This document shows, piece by piece, positions 42,526-52,059 of a stretch of DNA of 64,000 bases (positions within the stretch are counted from its first letter, which is position 1; every line of letters begins with the position of its first letter). This DNA is from Natronococcus sp. A-GB7. Lineage in GTDB: Archaea; Halobacteriota; Halobacteria; Halobacteriales; Natrialbaceae. Below the pieces are notes generated by a model. The model was not told the origin of the DNA, searched no databases, and worked only from the letters and a program-made list of their open reading frames with translations. Made by a program: the position numbers and the translations under genes. The DNA lies in the NCBI RefSeq assembly GCF_029688865.1, contig NZ_JARUKV010000017.1, positions 1-64,000 of the forward strand, written 5' to 3'.

Positions 42526-43880
42526 GAGCTAGTCAGGTCGTACTCCGGAAGCAGTTGGAGGAAGCGCGCCGTTGTCTCGATCCCGTTGCGGAAACAGTCG
42601 AGGTCGAGGTGTTCATCGGGCGCGTGGTTGCTCTCGTCGGGGTTTGCGTACGGGACGACGAGGACCGGGACGTCGAGCTCGGATCGGAAGTACGACGCCG
42701 GCAGGCTGCCACCGAGCAGCGGCATCTCGACCGGCTCGCGCTCCCAGACCGTCTGCAACGCGTTCGCAAGCGGCGCCGCGGCCGGCGTCCCGAGTGGCGT
42801 TTTCATCGGCGGGAACGTCCCCATCTTCGTCACCTCGACGTCCGGGTTTCGGGCGGTGACATGAGAGACGATGCGCTCGAACACCCGGTCGGGATCCTGG
42901 TCGGGGACGAGCCGGCAGTCGAGCTTCGCGGTCGCCTGGTGTGGGATAATCGTTTTCTTCCCCTCGCCGTCGTAGCCGCTCGAGAGCCCGTTGATCGTCA
43001 GCGTGGGTTCGAGCAGGAGCCGCTCGTAGTAGGGGTTGTCGGTGGCGAACCGGTCGATCCCGATCTCCGCGGTCAGGGCCGCCTCGTCGAACGGGACAGC
43101 GGCTGCGAGCTCGCGGTCCTCCGGCGAGATCGCGACGTGCTCGTGAAAGCCGTCGATGGTGACTGTATCCCCGTCGTACATCGACGCGAGCAGTTCGACG
43201 AGTTCGTTGGCGGCGTTCGGAACGGGACCGCCGAAGTTCCCGGAATGGAGGTCGTCAGCGGCCGTCTCGAGATCGAGCTGTGCCGAGAGGATACCTCGGT
43301 TCCCGTAGATGATCGTCGGCCGACGGGAGGGATGCATCGGTCCGTCCGCGACGTAGACGAGGTCCACGTCCGCGAGTTCAGCCGGCTCGTCGGTGAGATA
43401 GTCGATGAGCCCGACGCTGCCGTTCTCCTCGTCCCCTTCGAACAGCAGTTTGACGTTCACCGGCGGGCCGTCGGTGACCGCGTCGAGCGCGTCGACCGCG
43501 AAGACGTGTGTGAGGAGTTGCCCCTTATTATCGCCACTCCCGCGAGCGTAGATGGAGCCGTCGCGTACGGTCGGCTCGAACGGCGGGGACGTCCACCGCT
43601 CCCGCGCGCCCGGCGGCTGGACGTCGTAATGTCCGTAGAACGCGACCGTGGGAAGAGACTCGTCGTGGACACGCTCGGCGTACACGATCGGGTGGCCGTC
43701 GGTTTCGATGCGTCTCGGCTCGTCGAACCCACGCGCTTCGAGGATCGATGCGAGCAGTGTCGCACAGGTGTCCATCCCGTTGCCGGTGACGCTGATACTC
43801 GGCTGGGCGAGCAGGTCGAACAGCTCCCCGCGATAGTCCGCCAGCCGCTCGTCGATCGTCGCTTCGAGCGCATCAGTCAT
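42522..43880 (-). CDS. M20 family dipeptidase/deacylase
   Basis: 452 residues from ATG 43880. Zinc-site motifs: FYGHYDVQPPG (His and Asp), GSGDNKGQ (bridging Asp), LLFEGDEENGS (catalytic Glu and metal Glu) and DLHSGNFGG; a C-terminal metal His is in ESNHAPDEHL. Related to ArgE/DapE/CPG2 and especially to the long M20 dipeptidases. It hydrolyses an N-acyl or dipeptide bond inside the cell. Overlaps the creatininase-family gene by eight bases. Confidence 0.88.
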   Translation of the reverse strand: MTDALEATIDERLADYRGELFDLLAQPSISVTGNGMDTCATLLASILEARGFDEPRRIETDGHPIVYAERVHDESLPTVAFYGHYDVQPPGARERWTSPPFEPTVRDGSIYARGSGDNKGQLLTHVFAVDALDAVTDGPPVNVKLLFEGDEENGSVGLIDYLTDEPAELADVDLVYVADGPMHPSRRPTIIYGNRGILSAQLDLETAADDLHSGNFGGPVPNAANELVELLASMYDGDTVTIDGFHEHVAISPEDRELAAAVPFDEAALTAEIGIDRFATDNPYYERLLLEPTLTINGLSSGYDGEGKKTIIPHQATAKLDCRLVPDQDPDRVFERIVSHVTARNPDVEVTKMGTFPPMKTPLGTPAAAPLANALQTVWEREPVEMPLLGGSLPASYFRSELDVPVLVVPYANPDESNHAPDEHLDLDCFRNGIETTARFLQLLPEYDLTSS

Positions 43881-44634
43881 GGCGATCACCTTGCTCGCTG
43901 CGGATCCGATCGGCGAAGCCGGCCACGAGACGTCCGGTGACGTCCTCGCCGAGCTCGCGGGTGGCGTAGGTCGGATCACCCATGTGGCCCAGCTCCGTGA
44001 ACTCGTCGAGCCCGTGGGTTGTCAGCGCCGATGTCGAGACGTCGCCCGTATATCCCTCCACGAACTCCGTTTCGTCGACGAGATCGGGGCGTAAGTCGAG
44101 TACCGACGCGGTGACAGCGGCACCACCGTGCCCTCTGGCGGTTTCGGGGATATCGAACGCCTCGAGGCTCTCTAAGAGCGGCTCGATCAGCAACTCCTTG
44201 TCGAGAAGGGTGATGAGCTCGGCGTCGAGTTCGTCGGCGAGCCGGGGGAGAATAGCGTTCAACGCCGGGAAGTTTCCGCCGTGCATCGAGAAGACGGCGA
44301 TATACTCGAACCCGTGTTCGTCGAGGCTGTAACAGTAATCCTCGAAGACGCGCATCAGTGTCTCGGGGCGGTAGCTGATCGTCCCGGCAAACCCCATATG
44401 GTGGTCCGAGCAGCCCGGTCTGATCACGGGGGCGACGAGCGCGTTGCCGAGTTCTCTGGCGACCTCCATCCCGATCGCCTCCGCCCAGCCGGCGTCTTTC
44501 AGGATCCCGAGGTGGGGTCCGTGTTGCTCGACGGATCCTGCGGGGACGAGGGCCGTCGTCACGTCGTTTTCCAGCGCCGATTCGATTTCCGTCCATGTGA
44601 GCTGCTCGAGCAGCACTGATCTGGGTGTCGTCAT
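43873..44634 (-). CDS. Creatininase-family amidohydrolase
   Basis: 253 residues from ATG 44634. The metal-binding signature of the family is visible: VPAGSVEQHGPHLGI with Glu and His, then DAGW, SDHHMGFAGTIS, and SMHGGNFPALN. Members open cyclic amides such as creatinine, or deformylate or hydrolyse amides in cofactor pathways. In an operon with an M20 peptidase and a Dpp-type importer it probably acts on an imported cyclic or N-substituted amide. Confidence 0.85.
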   Translation of the reverse strand: MTTPRSVLLEQLTWTEIESALENDVTTALVPAGSVEQHGPHLGILKDAGWAEAIGMEVARELGNALVAPVIRPGCSDHHMGFAGTISYRPETLMRVFEDYCYSLDEHGFEYIAVFSMHGGNFPALNAILPRLADELDAELITLLDKELLIEPLLESLEAFDIPETARGHGGAAVTASVLDLRPDLVDETEFVEGYTGDVSTSALTTHGLDEFTELGHMGDPTYATRELGEDVTGRLVAGFADRIRSEQGDRHD

Positions 44635-44635
44635 A

Positions 44636-45697
44636 CTAGTTGTAGAGTTCGTGGTCGGTTGTGTCGGTCTCGTCATACAGCACGCAGCGGGCCTGGTGGC
44701 CGTGGCCGTCCGCAGTCTCGTACATCGGAGGTTCCCCGTCTTGACAACGCGGCATCGCTGCCGGACAGCGATCATAAAAGCGACACTGCGACGGAACCTC
44801 GACGAGGTCCGGCACCTCGCCCGAGAGTTCGACGGGCTCGCGCTCGACGTCCGGATCGATGATCGGCATCGAGCCCACCAGCGCCTTTGTGTACGGGTGT
44901 TTCGGGTTGTTGATGATGTCGTCGGCCGTGCCGACCTCGACGATCTTTCCGGCGTACATGATCCCGATCCGATCGCAGATGTGTTTCAACAAGGAAAGGT
45001 CGTGACTGATGTAGACGGCCGTGAGGCCGAACTCCGCCTGCAGCTCCTTGAAGAGATCGAGAAGGCTTGCTCGGATGCTGACGTCTAACATGCTCGCAGG
45101 CTCGTCGGCCAGCAGGAACGACGGATCGAGCACGAGCGCTCGTGCAATGCCGACGCGCTGTCGCTCGCCGCCGCTGAGTTCCGAGGGATACTCGTCGGCG
45201 TAGGCTTGAGCTGGCTGCAAGCCGGCCCGCTCCAGCGTCTCGTACACCTTGCTCTCCCGCTCTTCAGCCGATCCGATACCGTGGATGTCGAGGGGTTCTT
45301 TCACCCAGTTGAATACCTTCCAGCGCGGGTTGAGTGACTGATAGGGGTCCTGGTGAATGATCTGTGCCTCGCGGCGAAACGCCATGAGCTCCGCCTTGTC
45401 GAGATCGGTGATCTCGTCGCCGTCGAACCAGATGCGGCCGTTCGTCGGCTCGTGGAGACGGATCGCGGTTTTGCCGAGCGTCGTCTTCCCGCATCCTGAC
45501 TCCCCCGCAAGTCCGAAGGCCTCGCCGTCGCGGATCGTCAACGAGACGCCGTCGACCGCGTGGACGTGCTCTTGGTCACCCGGATTAAGCACTCGCGAGA
45601 CGAGGCCGGTGTTGACCGGGAAGTGTTGTTCGAGCCCCTCGATCGCCAACTTCGCGTCGGGGTGTGAGGGGTCGAGCCGTCGTGACGGCTCAGTCAT
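44636..45697 (-). CDS. Dpp/Opp-type ABC ATP-binding protein (DppF-like)
   Basis: 353 residues. Walker A GESGCGKTT, Q-loop IIHQDPYQSLNP, signature ELSGGERQR, Walker B LLADEPASMLDVS, His switch in YISHDLSLLKHI. C-terminal oligopeptide-transporter extension with a CRFYDRCPAAMPRC iron-sulfur-like cysteine cluster. One base before the creatininase-family gene, so in the same operon. Confidence 0.9.
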   Translation of the reverse strand: MTEPSRRLDPSHPDAKLAIEGLEQHFPVNTGLVSRVLNPGDQEHVHAVDGVSLTIRDGEAFGLAGESGCGKTTLGKTAIRLHEPTNGRIWFDGDEITDLDKAELMAFRREAQIIHQDPYQSLNPRWKVFNWVKEPLDIHGIGSAEERESKVYETLERAGLQPAQAYADEYPSELSGGERQRVGIARALVLDPSFLLADEPASMLDVSIRASLLDLFKELQAEFGLTAVYISHDLSLLKHICDRIGIMYAGKIVEVGTADDIINNPKHPYTKALVGSMPIIDPDVEREPVELSGEVPDLVEVPSQCRFYDRCPAAMPRCQDGEPPMYETADGHGHQARCVLYDETDTTDHELYN

Positions 45698-46754
45698 CGC
45701 TGGCACCTCCGGCAGGCGACTGGGCCGGCTCCTCCGTCTCTGCGACCTGCTGCCACGTCTCTTTTCTCGCGGCCTCCTCCCGAAGCAACGGTGCCTCGTC
45801 GGCACGATGGCATTCGACGATGTGCCCGTCGTCGAACTCTCGCGGCTCGGGCGTCTCCTCCCAGCACTCCTCTTCGGCGAACGGACACCGCGGCGCAAAC
45901 CGGCAGCCTTCGTCTGGGTCGACGACGTCCGGTGGCGTGCCCGGGATCGAAATCAGCTCCTGATCGTCTGCTGTGATATCCGGGAACGCGTTCCGAAGGC
46001 CCAGCGTGTAGGGATGCCGCGGATTCTTGATGATCGTGTCCGCGTCAGCGTACTCGACGAGCCGCCCGCCGTACATCACGGCGATCGTATCGCACGACTC
46101 CGAGACGACCGACATGTCGTGTGTGATCATGATCATCGCGGTATCGAACTCGTCCTGCAGTTCCTCGATCGTCCGGAGGATACGATCCTGGATTACGACG
46201 TCGAGCGCCGTCGTCGGCTCGTCCGCGAGGATGAGCGACGGCTTCACGGCGAGCGCCAGTGCGATCATCGCTCGCTGTGCCATCCCACCTGAAAACTGGT
46301 GGGGATAGTCGTCGACGCGATCCTCGTCAAGGCCGAGTTCGTCGAACAGGTCGCGTGCTCGCCCCCAGGCCTCGGCATCGCTCGTCTCGGGTTCGTGGAC
46401 CTGAATGGCTTCGACGATCTGGTTGCCGACCGTATACACCGGATCGAAGCCGTTCATCGCGTTCTGCGGGACCATCGAGATCTCCTTCCAGCGGATCCGG
46501 TTGCGGATCTCTCGCATCGAGAGGTCGGTGAGATCCGCGCCTTTGTACCGGATCTCGCCGTCAACGATTTCCGCGTTGTCCGGCAGTAGCTTGATCAGCG
46601 ACTTTGCGACGGTCGTCTTTCCGCTTCCGCTCTCACCGACCAAGCCCAACGTCTCGTTCTCGTCCAACTCGAGGTTGATGCCGTCGGCAGCCTGAACCCA
46701 GCCGTCTTCCGTTCGATAATACGTTTTGAGGTCGTCGAGTTCGAGTAGTGTCAT
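45690..46754 (-). CDS. Dpp/Opp-type ABC ATP-binding protein (DppD-like)
   Basis: 354 residues. Walker A GESGSGKTT, signature QFSGGMAQR, Walker B LILADEPTTALDVV and the cysteine cluster CRFAPRCPFAEEEC at the end. Overlaps the DppF-like gene by eight bases. The two ATPases would form the motor heterodimer for the permeases at 46941 and 47973. Confidence 0.9.
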   Translation of the reverse strand: MTLLELDDLKTYYRTEDGWVQAADGINLELDENETLGLVGESGSGKTTVAKSLIKLLPDNAEIVDGEIRYKGADLTDLSMREIRNRIRWKEISMVPQNAMNGFDPVYTVGNQIVEAIQVHEPETSDAEAWGRARDLFDELGLDEDRVDDYPHQFSGGMAQRAMIALALAVKPSLILADEPTTALDVVIQDRILRTIEELQDEFDTAMIMITHDMSVVSESCDTIAVMYGGRLVEYADADTIIKNPRHPYTLGLRNAFPDITADDQELISIPGTPPDVVDPDEGCRFAPRCPFAEEECWEETPEPREFDDGHIVECHRADEAPLLREEAARKETWQQVAETEEPAQSPAGGASDD

Positions 46755-46940
46755 AGGTTATGCAGTTCTCCGGGGGTGTGTGGGGTCCGAATCAGTTGTT
46801 TCGGGACGATACCACTGGCGGCCCGCTCGAGCGGCGGGCAAGCCCGGCTCTGGACTCGCACGGAAACGCACCGTGAGAGACCGAAGAGAGTGACCGGCCG
46901 CGGAACCCACACGGGTTGGGAGCCGCCCGATCGGCTGTGA

Positions 46941-47885
46941 TCACTCGGCATGGCGTAGTTCAGGGTTGGTAACCCGTTCGAGCGTTCGGCCGATGAAGAA
47001 CACCGACATCACCATGATCATGATCGAGACACCTGGCGGAACGACCCACCACCACGCGAACCGGATCGCGTCGGCGGTGTACGCCTCGAACAGCATCTGG
47101 CCCCACGACATCATCGCCGGGTCGCCGAAGCCGAGGAACGCAATACTCGCCTCCGCGATGACTGCCCAGGCGACCGAGAATGCTCCGTAGAGGAACGCTA
47201 ACGGCAACACGTTCGGCAGGATGTGTCGGTACATGATTCGAAGATTGCTCGCCCCGACCGCCTGTGCGGATTCGACGTACGGCCGTTGCTTGTGTGAGAG
47301 GACCTGGGACCGGATGACCCGCGCGGTGGATCGCCACAATAGCAGGGCGATCACGATGATGATCGAGAGGAGGCTCGGCCCCATCAAGAAGACGAGCACG
47401 ATCACGAACGGGAGGAACGGTAACCCATACGCGATATCGGTGATTCGCATCAGGAGATCGTCGACCCATCCGCCGTAGTAGCCGCTTATCAGTCCGACGT
47501 TCACGCCGATAGTCACCGCCATGAACGCGGCCAGGAAGCCGACGATCAAGGAGACGCGCGCACCGACCATAAGCTGCGAGAGGACGTCACGGCCCATGTT
47601 CGTCGTCCCGAGCGGGTGTTCGGCCGACGGCGCATCGAGGCGGAGCGTCGTCCCGTCGTCACCGCGGTTGATTTCCGTGGGCTCGTGGGGAACGACAAGC
47701 GGGGCGAACAGTCCCGTGAGGGCGAAGACGAGCAAGATCGCGAGCCCGGCTTGCCCCATGCGGTCGTCCCGAAAGACGTCGACCAGCATCGAACCGGTTC
47801 GTTTCCCGGACTCGATCAGGCGGGACCGGGCGCTCGCTTGATCGGTCGCATCCAGCGTCTCTGCGTTTCGATCGAGTTCTGCCAC
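46941..47885 (-). CDS. Dpp/Opp-type ABC permease (DppC-like)
   Basis: 314 residues from a GTG at 47885, chosen because GGAGGTGAT lies a few bases upstream; an in-frame start at 47921 is also possible. The N-terminal helix is preceded by a cytoplasmic tail. The EAA loop reads ESAQAVGASNLRIMYRHILP. Standard DppC topology of about six helices. Confidence 0.88.
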   Translation of the reverse strand: MAELDRNAETLDATDQASARSRLIESGKRTGSMLVDVFRDDRMGQAGLAILLVFALTGLFAPLVVPHEPTEINRGDDGTTLRLDAPSAEHPLGTTNMGRDVLSQLMVGARVSLIVGFLAAFMAVTIGVNVGLISGYYGGWVDDLLMRITDIAYGLPFLPFVIVLVFLMGPSLLSIIIVIALLLWRSTARVIRSQVLSHKQRPYVESAQAVGASNLRIMYRHILPNVLPLAFLYGAFSVAWAVIAEASIAFLGFGDPAMMSWGQMLFEAYTADAIRFAWWWVVPPGVSIMIMVMSVFFIGRTLERVTNPELRHAE

Positions 47886-47972
47886 GGTCAGATCACCTCC
47901 GTCTCCGAGCGACGGCTCCACTGTCCGTCCGCACGCAGGTTCCGAATCATATCTTGTTGTCGTCTTATTTGA

Positions 47973-48950
47973 TCAATCATACTGCACCCTCGGATCGAGG
48001 TATACATACGCCAAGTCTGCGATGAAATTCATGAAGATCACAACCGACCCCATGAGGAAGAACGTCCCCATCGCCATCGGATAATCGTTGTACGTGACCG
48101 ATTCGATCATCTCTCGTCCCATACCGGGCCAGTTGAAGACGGTCTCGATGATTAGCGAGCCGCCGATCGCCGTGCCCGAGACGATAGCCGCGACGGTAAC
48201 GATCGGTAGAATCGAGTTCCGTGCGGCGTGTCTGTAAAGGATACGACGCTCGGGTAGGCCTTCGGCCTTCTTGACCTCGATGAAGTCGGCCTTCAGGATG
48301 TCCATCATCGTGTTCCGCATCAGGAGCAACGGGGTTGCCATGTAGTAGATCGCTCCCGCGAGCACCGGTAACACCATGTGATAGACGAAGTCCGCCGAGA
48401 AGTACCGCTCACCGAACGAGCCGATCTCCGCACCGACAGAGCGCATGCCACCCGACGGGAACCAGCCGAGCCAGAACGCGAAGATCGACAGTAACACGAT
48501 CCCGGTCCAGAACTCCGGCGACGAGCGTGCAACGAGGCCAGCGACGATTCCGACCTTCTCGACCTTCTTTCCGCGGTACCACCCGAGGAGCGCACCGAAG
48601 GTGATTCCGAGGATGTACGCAACGATCAGGGCAGTCCCCATCAGTAGGATCGTATTCCAGAACTTCACGACCAGAACGTCCCAGACCGGCTCACTGTATC
48701 GAAACGAGGTTCCGAAATTACCGCTCAATAACTGCGTTATATACTCGACGTACTGAACGTGGAGGGGTTGGTCGAGTCCAAGTCGTGCGATCTCCCGTTC
48801 GCGTTGCTCGCCGGTGAGCCCGTCCATCACGAACATGGACGTCGGATCACCGGGTGCGACCCGAAACAGGACGAAGATTATCGTAAGAAACGCCCAGTAG
48901 GTGACGAGAAGCTGGAATATTCGCCGAACGATGTATTCTCGTAGTCCCAT
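47973..48950 (-). CDS. Dpp/Opp-type ABC permease (DppB-like)
   Basis: 325 residues starting MGLREYIVRRIFQLLVTYWA, the usual DppB N-terminus. Long periplasm-type loop GDPTSMFVMDGLTGEQRERE, EAA-type loop VKKAEGLPERRILYRHAARN, six helices. Precedes the DppC-like gene by 87 bases. Confidence 0.9.
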   Translation of the reverse strand: MGLREYIVRRIFQLLVTYWAFLTIIFVLFRVAPGDPTSMFVMDGLTGEQREREIARLGLDQPLHVQYVEYITQLLSGNFGTSFRYSEPVWDVLVVKFWNTILLMGTALIVAYILGITFGALLGWYRGKKVEKVGIVAGLVARSSPEFWTGIVLLSIFAFWLGWFPSGGMRSVGAEIGSFGERYFSADFVYHMVLPVLAGAIYYMATPLLLMRNTMMDILKADFIEVKKAEGLPERRILYRHAARNSILPIVTVAAIVSGTAIGGSLIIETVFNWPGMGREMIESVTYNDYPMAMGTFFLMGSVVIFMNFIADLAYVYLDPRVQYD

Positions 48951-49023
48951 TGTTGATTACTCTATAGTAGGGGTTGATCGCTGCTACTGGCTGGCGACCG
49001 ACTGGCCAACCGCACACTCCCGT

Positions 49024-50685
49024 TCATTCTTCTGGATAGTGGAGACGGCCGTCTGCTAAGACGTATCCGGCTTCCTCAAGCCGCTGCTGGGCGCCCCCGA
49101 GGTCATCTCCGTACTCGGTGACGTCCGGATTGTGCCAGAACTCGTTGACTTCCGCAATCGGGGAGTGGGTCACGGTCCCCATCCCGTCGAGTACGACGTC
49201 TACGATGTCCTGTTTGGGAATCGCATCCGCCAGCGCCCGCCGGAATTCTGGGTCGGTGAACGGCTCGCGTTCATTATGGTAGTTGATGTGATACCACCCA
49301 GGATCATCGACCGCACTGATATCGACGTGGTCGACGTCGTCGTCGAGACGGTTCACCGTATCCGGGCCCGGAACCCAGCCGATCATATCGATCTCCTCGT
49401 CCTCGAGGAGCCGAACGAGTCCGGAGACGTCGGCACCCGGGACCTTGATTAGCTCGTCGACTTCCGGCGGTGAGAAGTGGTCGTCGAACGCCTCGAGTCG
49501 CATCTCCTCGTCACGACGCCACTCGACGAACTCGAACGGTCCGCTCCCGACCGGTTCGGGGTTCTCCCAGTCCGCGGGTCGTTCGACATCGTCCAGCTCG
49601 TCCGGGACGTCCTCCCAGATATGCTGAGGAATGATAAACACCTGTCCCAGCGTAACGGCTTCGAACGGTGCGTACGGTTCCTCGAGCACGAACTCGACGG
49701 TCCAGTCGTCGATCGCTTCGACCGATTCGATCGGGTCGGTGACTGCCCCCAGAACCGGTGAGTGTTCGTCGAGGTACTCGAACGAAAACACGACGTCATC
49801 GATCGTGAGGTCTTCTCCGTCGTGCCACTGCTGGTCGTCACGGATCGTCACTTCGTAGGTCGTCTCGTCTACCGCCTCGATCTCCGTTGCGAGCCAGGGT
49901 TCCGGGAAACCGTCCTGATCGATCCGGGCCAATCGATCGTAAATCAGCCGCATCGTCTGCTGGTCGTGGGTTGCAGAGCCATCGTTTGGATTGAGGTTGT
50001 TGACGTCCGATGGGTACCCGAGGCGCAGAGTATCGACACCGTCGGCCGGAACGGTCTCGACAGCCGTCCAGAACGACATCAGCCCCTCACCCATCATCGT
50101 TACGACCTCGTCGAACCGCTCGGCGTGATACGGCATCGCCTGGGTCTGATTCGCGATCGGTGTTCGTGGCTGATCCTCAGCAAAGATCTCCTGGCAGCGA
50201 TGGACGGCCTCCTGCCGTTCGTCCTCGTCAAGGGCTCTTCGTTGTGCTTCCGCGTACTCGTCGTACTCCTCGCTCACGTAGTTTACGTTGTTCCGTTGGC
50301 CCTCATCGGTCTGCGAGGAGTGGTGAAGGTCGTAACAAAAGACGTCGGGGTCGAGGCGCTCGGCCCGTCCGGCCCAGTTGAGCGTGAACGTGTCGAAATC
50401 CTGCCCGTCCATGGCAGTGTCGACGATCTGGTTCCACGCCATCGGGTTGACTTCCACGTCAAGTCCGAGCTCTTCCCAGTGTTCGGCAATCAGTTGTCCG
50501 AACTCGTATCGAACTGGATCGTAGTCAGCCGTTGTAACGATCAGCTCGATCGTATCGATCGGCTCTCCAGCACCCTCTGTTCCGGAATCACCCATACAGC
50601 CTGCCAGTCCGGCGATGACACCTACGCTTGCCGTCCCACCAGCTATCTGTAATACGTCACGACGGGACTTGTTATCTGCACCCAT
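49024..50685 (-). CDS. Dpp/Opp-type ABC substrate-binding lipoprotein
   Basis: 553 residues. Tat lipoprotein signal (SRRDVLQIAGG and VGVIAGLAGC). The SBP_bac_5 fold shows only its C-terminal two thirds in the usual order (NPNDGSATHDQQTMRLIYDR, WHDGEDLTIDDVVFSFEYL); the first 215 residues look like a permuted or duplicated substrate-domain end, since HNVNYVSEEYDEYAEAQRRA and IFAEDQPRTPIANQTQAMPY usually sit near the C-terminus of such proteins. First gene of the operon. Confidence 0.85.
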   Translation of the reverse strand: MGADNKSRRDVLQIAGGTASVGVIAGLAGCMGDSGTEGAGEPIDTIELIVTTADYDPVRYEFGQLIAEHWEELGLDVEVNPMAWNQIVDTAMDGQDFDTFTLNWAGRAERLDPDVFCYDLHHSSQTDEGQRNNVNYVSEEYDEYAEAQRRALDEDERQEAVHRCQEIFAEDQPRTPIANQTQAMPYHAERFDEVVTMMGEGLMSFWTAVETVPADGVDTLRLGYPSDVNNLNPNDGSATHDQQTMRLIYDRLARIDQDGFPEPWLATEIEAVDETTYEVTIRDDQQWHDGEDLTIDDVVFSFEYLDEHSPVLGAVTDPIESVEAIDDWTVEFVLEEPYAPFEAVTLGQVFIIPQHIWEDVPDELDDVERPADWENPEPVGSGPFEFVEWRRDEEMRLEAFDDHFSPPEVDELIKVPGADVSGLVRLLEDEEIDMIGWVPGPDTVNRLDDDVDHVDISAVDDPGWYHINYHNEREPFTDPEFRRALADAIPKQDIVDVVLDGMGTVTHSPIAEVNEFWHNPDVTEYGDDLGGAQQRLEEAGYVLADGRLHYPEE

Positions 50686-50911
50686 GGATATGTCTCTCTA
50701 CCAATCAGATATAAATCTATTGTAACCCAAGGGACCATTTCACTATTACAACTCCAGCACCGGTCGAATAAGGGGAAAATCGAAGTTCTATATGTGGAAA
50801 TAGGAATCTCGATTTGGATTTTAACTCTGATCTCCCTTGCTCGGGATCCGGTCAGTGTAAATATCGATTGATGCTGGTAAGGTTTACAGGTTCGTCTCAC
50901 GGAAAGCAGGT

Positions 50912-51415
50912 ATGACAGAGTCGGGCCCACAGTTCGAATCGTTCGACGCAATCGATGGTGAGATCCTCCAGATACTCACGGAGGATCCACGCACTCCCTA
51001 CTCCGAGATCACGGACCAACTCGCAGACGCAGGGTATGAGATGAGTACCGAAGGAGTTCGGTACCGTGTTAGTAAAATCCTCGATACGACGACCGTGTTT
51101 TTTCTGCTCGATCCTCGCGAAATGACGTGGGAGATCGTCCGAATTACCGTTATCGCCGCTAATAGACCGAACGCCAAGCAAGAGGCGTTCGATCTGCTGA
51201 ATGAGATGCCGTTCTGGCACGTCTCCAAGGGAATCGGAACTGCGGATGTGTTCGCCGTTGGTAGTATGCCGTCGAACAAGGACGTGGATGCTGCCGTGAC
51301 GGCGATCCGCGAACACGATTGTGTCGATCGAGTTGAGTATCTGATCGTAACCGACCGTAACAGAGACATGCACAGCTATCTCAACCTCGACTACTTGGAC
51401 GTAGATGACAAGTAA
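50912..51415 (+). CDS. Lrp/AsnC-family regulator
   Basis: 167 residues. N-terminal HTH: FDAIDGEILQILTEDPRTPY, SEITDQLADAGYEMSTEGVR. C-terminal ligand-binding RAM-like domain with VIAANRPNAKQEAFDLL and GIGTADVFAVGS. Divergent from the binding-protein gene at 50685, separated by 226 AT-rich bases with a TATA-like element, so it probably controls that operon in response to an amino-acid-like ligand. Confidence 0.87.
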   Translation: MTESGPQFESFDAIDGEILQILTEDPRTPYSEITDQLADAGYEMSTEGVRYRVSKILDTTTVFFLLDPREMTWEIVRITVIAANRPNAKQEAFDLLNEMPFWHVSKGIGTADVFAVGSMPSNKDVDAAVTAIREHDCVDRVEYLIVTDRNRDMHSYLNLDYLDVDDK

Positions 51416-51687
51416 CGCATTTATCCAAGGTATGCACAGAAGGCCGTTACGCTGAGTGATTTGGATCTGATTTTGAATAGGTCGTCCCGGTAAGAGGAAT
51501 CGCGACTAGCAGAGAAGACGTCGGGTATCTCGTTCATGATCGTTTGGAAGTTGCTAAGGATGTTGCTTCGTTAAGCGTGAGAGGTGAGGCGAAACGGTTG
51601 TGTGGTGCTCTATGCCGAAAACCGAACGCCTGAGTGGGTGTGTCGACTGGACCGATTTCGGTGGTCGAGGGGCTTGCTGGTCACGTC

Positions 51688-51960
51688 CTAGCGCTGGACG
51701 AGGATCTCCCAAGCGTCAGTGACCCCGGTGCCGATCAGCGTCCAGCACTGGGTCTTCGGGCCCGCAACGCCGCGCAGCCGGCCGTCAAGCATCTCCAGCA
51801 GGTGGCGAGTTTGCTCTCCGGGATCTCGATCGGCATCTCGGCGGACTTGACGTGCCACTTCTGTTGCCTGACCGCCTCGAGCAGGTCGTGTTGACGTACC
51901 AGACCGACGGGTCGGGTCCTCATCTCGGCTTCCCTTTGCCGTCGTCCCTGCTCATGCTCG
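51688..51960 (-). pseudogene. Decayed gene fragment, phage-like
   Basis: One - strand frame gives RTRPVGLVRQHDLLEAVRQQ and KWHVKSAEMPIEIPESK, and a shifted frame continues with HLLEMLDGRLRGVAGPKTQ then GTGVTDAWEILVQR to TAG 51688-51690. The two halves are consistent with one gene split by a frameshift. Composition is protein-like, but I cannot name the family. Confidence 0.4.
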
Positions 51961-52010
51961 GCCGAACGACGTGTGTCTGTGTGGGCATTACCGACGGATC
52001 GTACCACTTG
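51960..52010. promoter_or_regulatory. Diverged orc upstream element, copy 4
   Basis: GGCCGAACGACGTGTGTCTG then CGACGGATCGTACCACTTGG resembles the element at 35521 in order and spacing, though it is clearly decayed. It is placed just before the ligase C-terminal relic at 52060. Confidence 0.35.
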
Positions 52011-52059
52011 GAGGCTCACGTCGTGGTCGCTCAAACGCTAAGACCCCGCTGGCATACTG

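Noticed and set aside
42555-43940. A 461-codon open frame on the + strand opposite the M20 peptidase gene
   Set aside because: Antisense shadow of a high-GC gene; the - strand frame has all M20 metal motifs and operon overlaps.
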